Shown here: positions 19,311-22,750 of the stretch, one piece after another
Numbering within the stretch: the first letter of the stretch is position 1
How the letters are laid out: the number at the start of each line of letters is the position of its first letter
NCBI GenBank assembly: GCA_003254885.1
Contig: QANT01001117.1
Location: 1-22,750 of the forward strand
Source: Purshia tridentata
Taxonomy: Eukaryota; Streptophyta; Magnoliopsida; Rosales; Rosaceae
Direction of reading: 5' to 3'
DNA length: 22,750 nt
Made by a program: the position numbers and the translations under genes
Notes under the pieces: model-generated
What the model was told of the DNA's origin: nothing
What the model saw: only the letters and a program-made list of their open reading frames with translations
The model's database searches: none

Positions 19311-19690
19311 CTTACAGTTGCTCATTACTGCAAAAGGGGACAGGGAATCACCCAAGTAGCATAACAAAGGGCTCATGCACTTGGATCTGAACATCAACAA
19401 GTTCACCTAATTACTGGTAAACATTAGAGTTACGCACAACTTCATATCCTTAGATGAAGCCAAGAGGCTAGGGTTAGAAGTAACCCAAAGAGGTGGATGG
19501 TTGAAGGCCGTCAAATCGTAGGCTAAAGCAGTGTATGGCATAGCTCGCAGAGTAGAAATACGCATTGGTGAATGGAGGGGTACCCTCGACCTACGTAGTA
19601 CCAAGGGATGACTTTAAAATTGTTATTGGTATAGAGTTCTTGCTGAAGAAGAATGCTACAGTCCTCTTGAATCAATATGCATCAATAGGG
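19305..19690 (+). pseudogene. Retroviral-type aspartic protease domain, inactivated
   Basis: Frame segments read LITAKG, GLMHLDLNINK, VNIRVTHNFISLDEAKRLGL, GGWLKAVKS, AVYGIARRVEIRIGEWRGTL and, after a frameshift, the remnant of the hydrophobic flap end. THNF and DEAKRLGL align with the start of plant Ty3/gypsy proteases. The active-site triplet normally found directly before THNF (Asp-Thr/Ser-Gly-Ala) reads Asn-Ile-Arg-Val at 19420-19431. Stops occur at about 19409 and 19520. The domain once cleaved the gag-pol polyprotein; it cannot do so now. Confidence 0.82.
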
Positions 19691-19724
19691 GGAGTCTTCC
19701 ATGCCTAATCTTTGCAAAAGCTGA

Positions 19725-20640
19725 GGCCAAGATGTCCAAGATCTTGTCGGTGATGCAATTCTCCAAAAGATTGAAGAGGCATGAACCGGCATACTTAGCA
19801 TCATTGGTAGAAGAAGATACTAGTAGTGGGGGCAACATGCCGAACGAAGTCATGAGAGTCCTCAAGGAGTTCGAGGATGTGATGCCGCCGAAACTACCAA
19901 AAAGTTACCACCTAGGAGGGAGGTCGACCACAAGATAAAGTTGGAATCTAGAGCAAAGCCGCCAGCAATGTCTCCATATAGGATGGCACCACTTGAGTTG
20001 GAGGAACTAAGACAGCAACTCAAAGAGTTGCTAAATGCAGAATTTATACAGTCATCCAAAGCTCCATATGGTGCACCCGTGTTGTTCCAGAAGAAGGAAG
20101 ATGGATCTTTTCGCCTAAGCATCGACTATCAGGCCTTAAACAAGGTAAAAATCAAGAACAAGTATCCCATTTCTCTAATAGCAGATTTATTCGATTAGTT
20201 CAGTGGAGCGAGATATTTCTCTAAGCTTGACTTAAGATTAGGCTACTACCAAGTTCACATAGTTGAAGGAGATGAGGCCAAGACTACTTGCGTAACTAGG
20301 TATGGTGCATTCGAGTTCCTAGTTATGCCTTTGGTCTCACTAATGCACCAACCACGTTTTGCACCTTAATAAACAAGCTATTCTACCCCTACTTGGACAA
20401 GTTTTTGGTAGTCTTCTTAAATGATATAGTGATATATAGTAAGACTATAGAGGAGCACATTGACCACCAAAAGAAAATGTTCAACGGGAAAATCAGTTAT
20501 ATGTGAAGCTGGAAAGTGTTCGTTCGCTTTGCAAGTGAACTTCTTGGGACACAAAATCAATCATAAGGTAATCAAGATTGACAAGAAAAAAATTCAAGCC
20601 ATCCAAGACTAGGAAGCACCAAACAAGGTAATTGAGCTAC
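19725..20640 (+). pseudogene. Reverse transcriptase domain, inactivated
   Basis: It opens with the linker SVMQFSKRLKRHEPAYLASL and [18 protein letters not shown], then a one-base frame change in an A-run near 19900. RT blocks follow: [78 protein letters not shown] and [16 protein letters not shown]. After another one-base loss (near 20328) come INKLFYPYLDKFLVVFLND and LGHKINHKVIKIDKKKIQ. The polymerase motif YxDD reads Phe-Leu-Asn-Asp at 20414-20425. A TAG interrupts the frame at about 20197, and about 30-40 bp are missing near 20480. Not functional. Confidence 0.9.
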
Positions 20641-21250
20641 TATCATTCCTTGGTTAGTAAGTTACTATAGGCGCTTTATCAAAGAATACTCAAGGAAAAC
20701 ATCACCACTGACAGACCTACTCAAAAGCAAGTCTACTTGGGAGTGGACAGAGAAGTGCTAGCAGGCATTTGAGGATCTGAAGGAGGATATAACAAAAGGT
20801 CTTCTACTTGGTTTGCCATATTATAATAAACCATTCGAGGTACACACCAATGCGTCTGACTTCGTTATAAGGGGCGTACTCGTGCAAGACGAACACCTTA
20901 TAGCATATGAGATTCAGAAGCTGAATGACATCAAGCAGTGATACAAACTGTAGGAAAAGAAGATGACAACCATCATCCACTACCTAAGGACATGAAGGCA
21001 CTACTTGCTAGGGTCCAGATTCGTGGTAAAGATGGATAATGTTGCTACCAGCTACTTCTAGACACATAAGAAGTTAAGTCCCAAGCAAGCACGATGGCAA
21101 AACTTATTGGCACAGTTCAACATGATCCTTGAATACAAGCCAGGGAGGACTAATAATTTGGCAGGACTAATCATTTGGCAGATGCACTAAGCCACAAAGC
21201 CAATTTAGCTTCCATGAAGCTTGAGATGCTCAACTCTCTGAGTCAGCTTT
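20641..21250 (+). pseudogene. RNase H domain and connection, inactivated
   Basis: Segments readable in order are [106 protein letters not shown] and ILEYKPGRTNNLAG. The first catalytic Asp of the RNase H core (usually TDAS) is Asn at 20849-20851. Stops at several Gln/Trp positions interrupt the frame (near 20759, 20940, 20951, 20994 and 21058). The ADALSR-like end is duplicated or garbled (NNLAGLIIWQMH). Confidence 0.88.
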
Positions 21251-21304
21251 AGAGTTCACTCCTTGATAGAGTCAAGGAAGGGCTAAGCCATGACCATATC
21301 GCCA

Positions 21305-21573
21305 AGTAGCTCGTGAATATGGTCAAAGAGGGGAAGACTCAACGATTTTGGCTAAAGGCTAGATTACTCTATGCCCAAGGAAATAGACTATATATGCCTA
21401 AGTGGGGCAATCTAAGAAAGGAGCTGATCAAAGAATGTCATGACACTAAGTGGGCAGGACATCCAGGCCAGCGTCGCTCACTCGCATTGCTAGGAGATGC
21501 ATACTATTGGCCTTAGATGAAGGATGATGTAGAGGCTTATATGAAGACTTGTCTTGTATGTCAACAAGACAAG
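21305..21573 (+). pseudogene. Integrase N-terminal HHCC zinc-binding domain
   Basis: VKEGKTQRFWLKARLLYAQG leads to the histidines of KECHDTKWAGHPGQRRSLAL and, after a TAG (near 21515) where an amino acid is expected, to MKTCLVCQQDK. The two His and two Cys of the zinc finger are all present. The frame runs straight up to the N at 21574, where integrase sequence stops and plastid DNA begins. About 200 bp of integrase, including the first catalytic Asp of the DDE core, are missing before homology resumes at 21956. Confidence 0.88.
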
Positions 21574-21574
21574 N

Positions 21575-21955
21575 GAATCCATAAAAATTATTCAACAGGC
21601 TCTGGAAGGAATTCCGGGGGGACCATATGAGAATTTAGAAATCCGATACTTTGATAGAGAAAGGAATCCAGAATGGAATGATTTTGAATATCGATTTATT
21701 AGTAAAAAACCCTCTCCTACGTTTGAATTGCCGAAACAAGAACTTTATGTGAGAGTCGAAGCCCCCAAGGGAGAATTGGGAATTTTTCTGATAGGGGATC
21801 AGAGTGGGTTTCCTTGGAGATGGAAAATTCGCCCGCCGGGTTTTATCAATTTGCAAATTCTTCCTCAGTTAGTTAAAAGAATGAAATTGGCTGATATTAT
21901 GACAATACTAGGTAGTATAGATATCATTATGGGAGAAGTTGATCGTTGAAATGAT
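21575..21955 (+). pseudogene. ndhH: Plastid DNA insertion: 3' third of ndhH plus ndhA start codon
   Basis: This encodes the last 124 residues of the plastid NDH complex subunit H (49-kDa-type subunit), from [20 protein letters not shown] through [18 protein letters not shown] to [12 protein letters not shown] and the TGA at 21947-21949. It is followed by A and ATGAT, which is how ndhA begins directly after ndhH in plastomes. The functional protein has about 393 residues and works in the thylakoid NDH-1 complex. Here there is no N-terminus or promoter, so this is a dead nuclear copy (NUPT) or an assembly join. The frame has no stops and few apparent substitutions (CF/SF to YF, RERD to RERN by my memory of the family), so it is much younger than the surrounding element. 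Confidence 0.92.
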
Positions 21956-22530
21956 TTCATGAAGAATGTCGTTAAGTATTGGGGAGTGCCAACCAGCATT
22001 ATTAGTGACCGAGACCCCCAATTCATAGGGCAATTCTAGAAGGAGTTATTTAAACTCTTGGGTTAGAACTACATTTCTCTATTAGCTTTCACCCATAAAT
22101 AGATGGTCAAGCCCAGTGAGTGAATGCATTATTAGATCTGTACTTGTCAAACTTTGTGAGTGCCAATCAAAAGAATTGGGTTAAGTTGCTAGATGTGGTC
22201 CAATTCTCTTACAATTTGCAAAAGAGTGAGTCTACCAACCATAGGGTGATTCTAGAAGGAGTTATTTAAATTCTTAGGTCAGAACTACATTTCTCTACTA
22301 GCTTTCACCCACAAATAGATGACCAAGCCGAGTGAGTGAATGCATTGTTGGATCTGTACTTGCCAAACTTTGTGAGTGCCAATCAAAAGAATTGGGTTAA
22401 GTTGCTGGATGTAGTCCAATTCTCCTACAACTTTCAAAAGAGTGAGTCTACCAACCATAGCCCCTTTGAGTTGGCTATAGGACAACAACCAAACACTACA
22501 CATACACTTGTTGGTGGCTACACATACACT
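21956..22530 (+). pseudogene. Integrase catalytic core fragment, broken and duplicated
   Basis: Integrase resumes with FMKNVVKYWGVPTSIISDRD, containing the second catalytic Asp of the DDE triad, then LELHFSISFHP, VNALLDLYLSNFVSANQKNW and VKLLDVVQFSYN. The middle is present twice (see repeat 22024-22455). After the second copy it runs on through [20 protein letters not shown] to about 22525. The third catalytic residue (Glu before the Arg-Val-Asn motif) reads Gln in copy 1 and Glu in copy 2. Both copies share a TAG, a TGA and a one-base loss. The domain ends at the ndhA junction. Confidence 0.88.
22024..22455 (+). repeat. 216-bp tandem duplication within integrase
   Basis: Copy 1 is about 22024-22239 and copy 2 about 22240-22455, offset exactly 216 bp (CATAGGG at 22024 and 22240; CCAACC at 22235 and 22451). 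I count about 18 differences over 210 compared bases, about 16 of them transitions. No gaps are needed to align them. Confidence 0.93.
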
Positions 22531-22750
22531 ATTATGGATTGCCATTTCAAGTATTGCTCCTATTGGACTTCTTATGTCAGGATACGGGTCAAATAATAAA
22601 TATTCCTTTTTAGGTGGTCTACGAGCTGCCGCTCAATCGATTAGTTATGAAATACCATTAACTTTATGTGTGTTATCAATATCTCTACGTGCGATTCGTT
22701 GATACATAGACATAAACTTTTCTCTATTCCTTCCTTTCTAAGAAAGGGGT
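22531..22750 (+). pseudogene. ndhA: Plastid DNA insertion: end of ndhA exon 1 and start of its group II intron
   Basis: The frame [40 protein letters not shown] and [12 protein letters not shown] is the plastid NDH subunit A (NuoH-like membrane subunit) from about residue 133 to the end of exon 1 at 22688. No stops occur. It begins abruptly in integrase sequence, lacking the first roughly 390 bp of ndhA, and continues past the window edge. Same orientation and gene order as ndhH-ndhA in plastomes. Confidence 0.92.
22689..22750 (+). other. 5' end of the ndhA group II intron
   Basis: GTGCG at 22689-22693 matches the group II intron 5' consensus GUGYG, at exactly the exon boundary where the Leu codon is split (C|intron). 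The following sequence to the window end continues as unspliced plastid intron, so the insertion derives from plastid DNA or unspliced RNA. Confidence 0.85.

Larger units (their letters stand above)
17143..22530 (+). mobile_element. Decayed Ty3/gypsy LTR retrotransposon, 3' part disrupted
   Basis: The domain order gag (CCHC) - protease - reverse transcriptase - RNase H - integrase is diagnostic of Ty3/gypsy rather than copia, in which integrase precedes RT. It is preceded by a putative 5' LTR and a primer binding site. It carries stops and frameshifts in every domain, one LTR-like insertion (about 18870-19310) and a plastid DNA block (21575-21955). No 3' LTR or polypurine tract is in the window, because a second plastid block replaces the end of integrase. 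Many in-frame stops are TAG or TGA where Trp, Gln or Arg is expected, consistent with C-to-T decay of a silenced element. Confidence 0.93.

Noticed and set aside
19407-20122. Minus-strand open frames opposite protease and RT
   Set aside because: They are antisense shadows of recognisable pol domains.
17143-22530. Endogenous plant pararetrovirus
   Set aside because: The LTR, the gag CCHC followed by PR-RT-RNaseH-integrase, and the HHCC/DDE integrase identify a Ty3/gypsy retrotransposon; pararetroviruses lack integrase.
22285-22545. Minus-strand open frame over the integrase duplicate
   Set aside because: It is antisense to integrase copy 2 and has no domain of its own.
21575-22750. Window derived from the plastid or mitochondrial genome
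   Set aside because: Only about 600 bp is plastid-like; the rest has plant nuclear texture with spliced trehalase, LTR elements and MITEs.

Overview
The window looks like nuclear DNA of a flowering plant, probably a eudicot. It is AT-rich and gene-poor, with introns, plant-type transposable element (TE) debris and pieces of plastid DNA. I cannot name the species. The only ordinary gene I recognise is the first exon of a plant trehalase (GH37) on the minus strand at the left edge (519-1048). The gene continues off the window through a long first intron.

Layout. 1-518: start of trehalase intron 1. 519-1048: trehalase exon 1. About 1243-1955: a 29-bp minisatellite of roughly 23 units just upstream of the trehalase start. 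2240-3540: repeats rich in GTTACTGT/ACAGTAAC hairpins, with a diverged direct duplication. 4043-4544: a probable solo LTR. 5224-5497: a tandem duplication with a 141-bp offset. 5500-5770: a GA-rich stretch resembling a promoter or 5'UTR on the minus strand. 6332-6725: a GC-ended, AT-cored non-autonomous element. 6820-7010: a CT-rich stretch. 9181-10760: a decayed tandem repeat of about 305 bp, interrupted by a MITE (10042-10306). A sister repeat copy preserves the empty site. 13093-13265: a second, unrelated 29-bp minisatellite. Between these lie long AT-rich stretches in which I see no gene.

17143-22530 holds a decayed Ty3/gypsy LTR retrotransposon. In order it has a putative 5' LTR with a TATA box and a perfect three-unit heat-shock element, an initiator-Met-type primer binding site, gag with a CCHC knuckle, protease, reverse transcriptase, RNase H and integrase. 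It is dead: stops and frameshifts occur throughout, and the catalytic acidic residues of protease, RT and RNase H read as Asn, fitting C:G to T:A change. A separate LTR-like insertion lies between gag and protease.

The most striking part is the right end. Two blocks of plastid DNA are interleaved with the integrase gene: the ndhH 3' end (21575-21955) and the ndhA exon 1 end plus the start of its group II intron (22531-22750). The order is retro-plastid-retro-plastid. Both templates stay collinear and in the same orientation, and each loses a piece at its break. A single N sits exactly at the first junction, so assembly chimerism must be weighed against a genuine patchwork insertion of plastid DNA (NUPT). 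The intervening integrase fragment carries a 216-bp tandem duplication whose copies share older disabling mutations.
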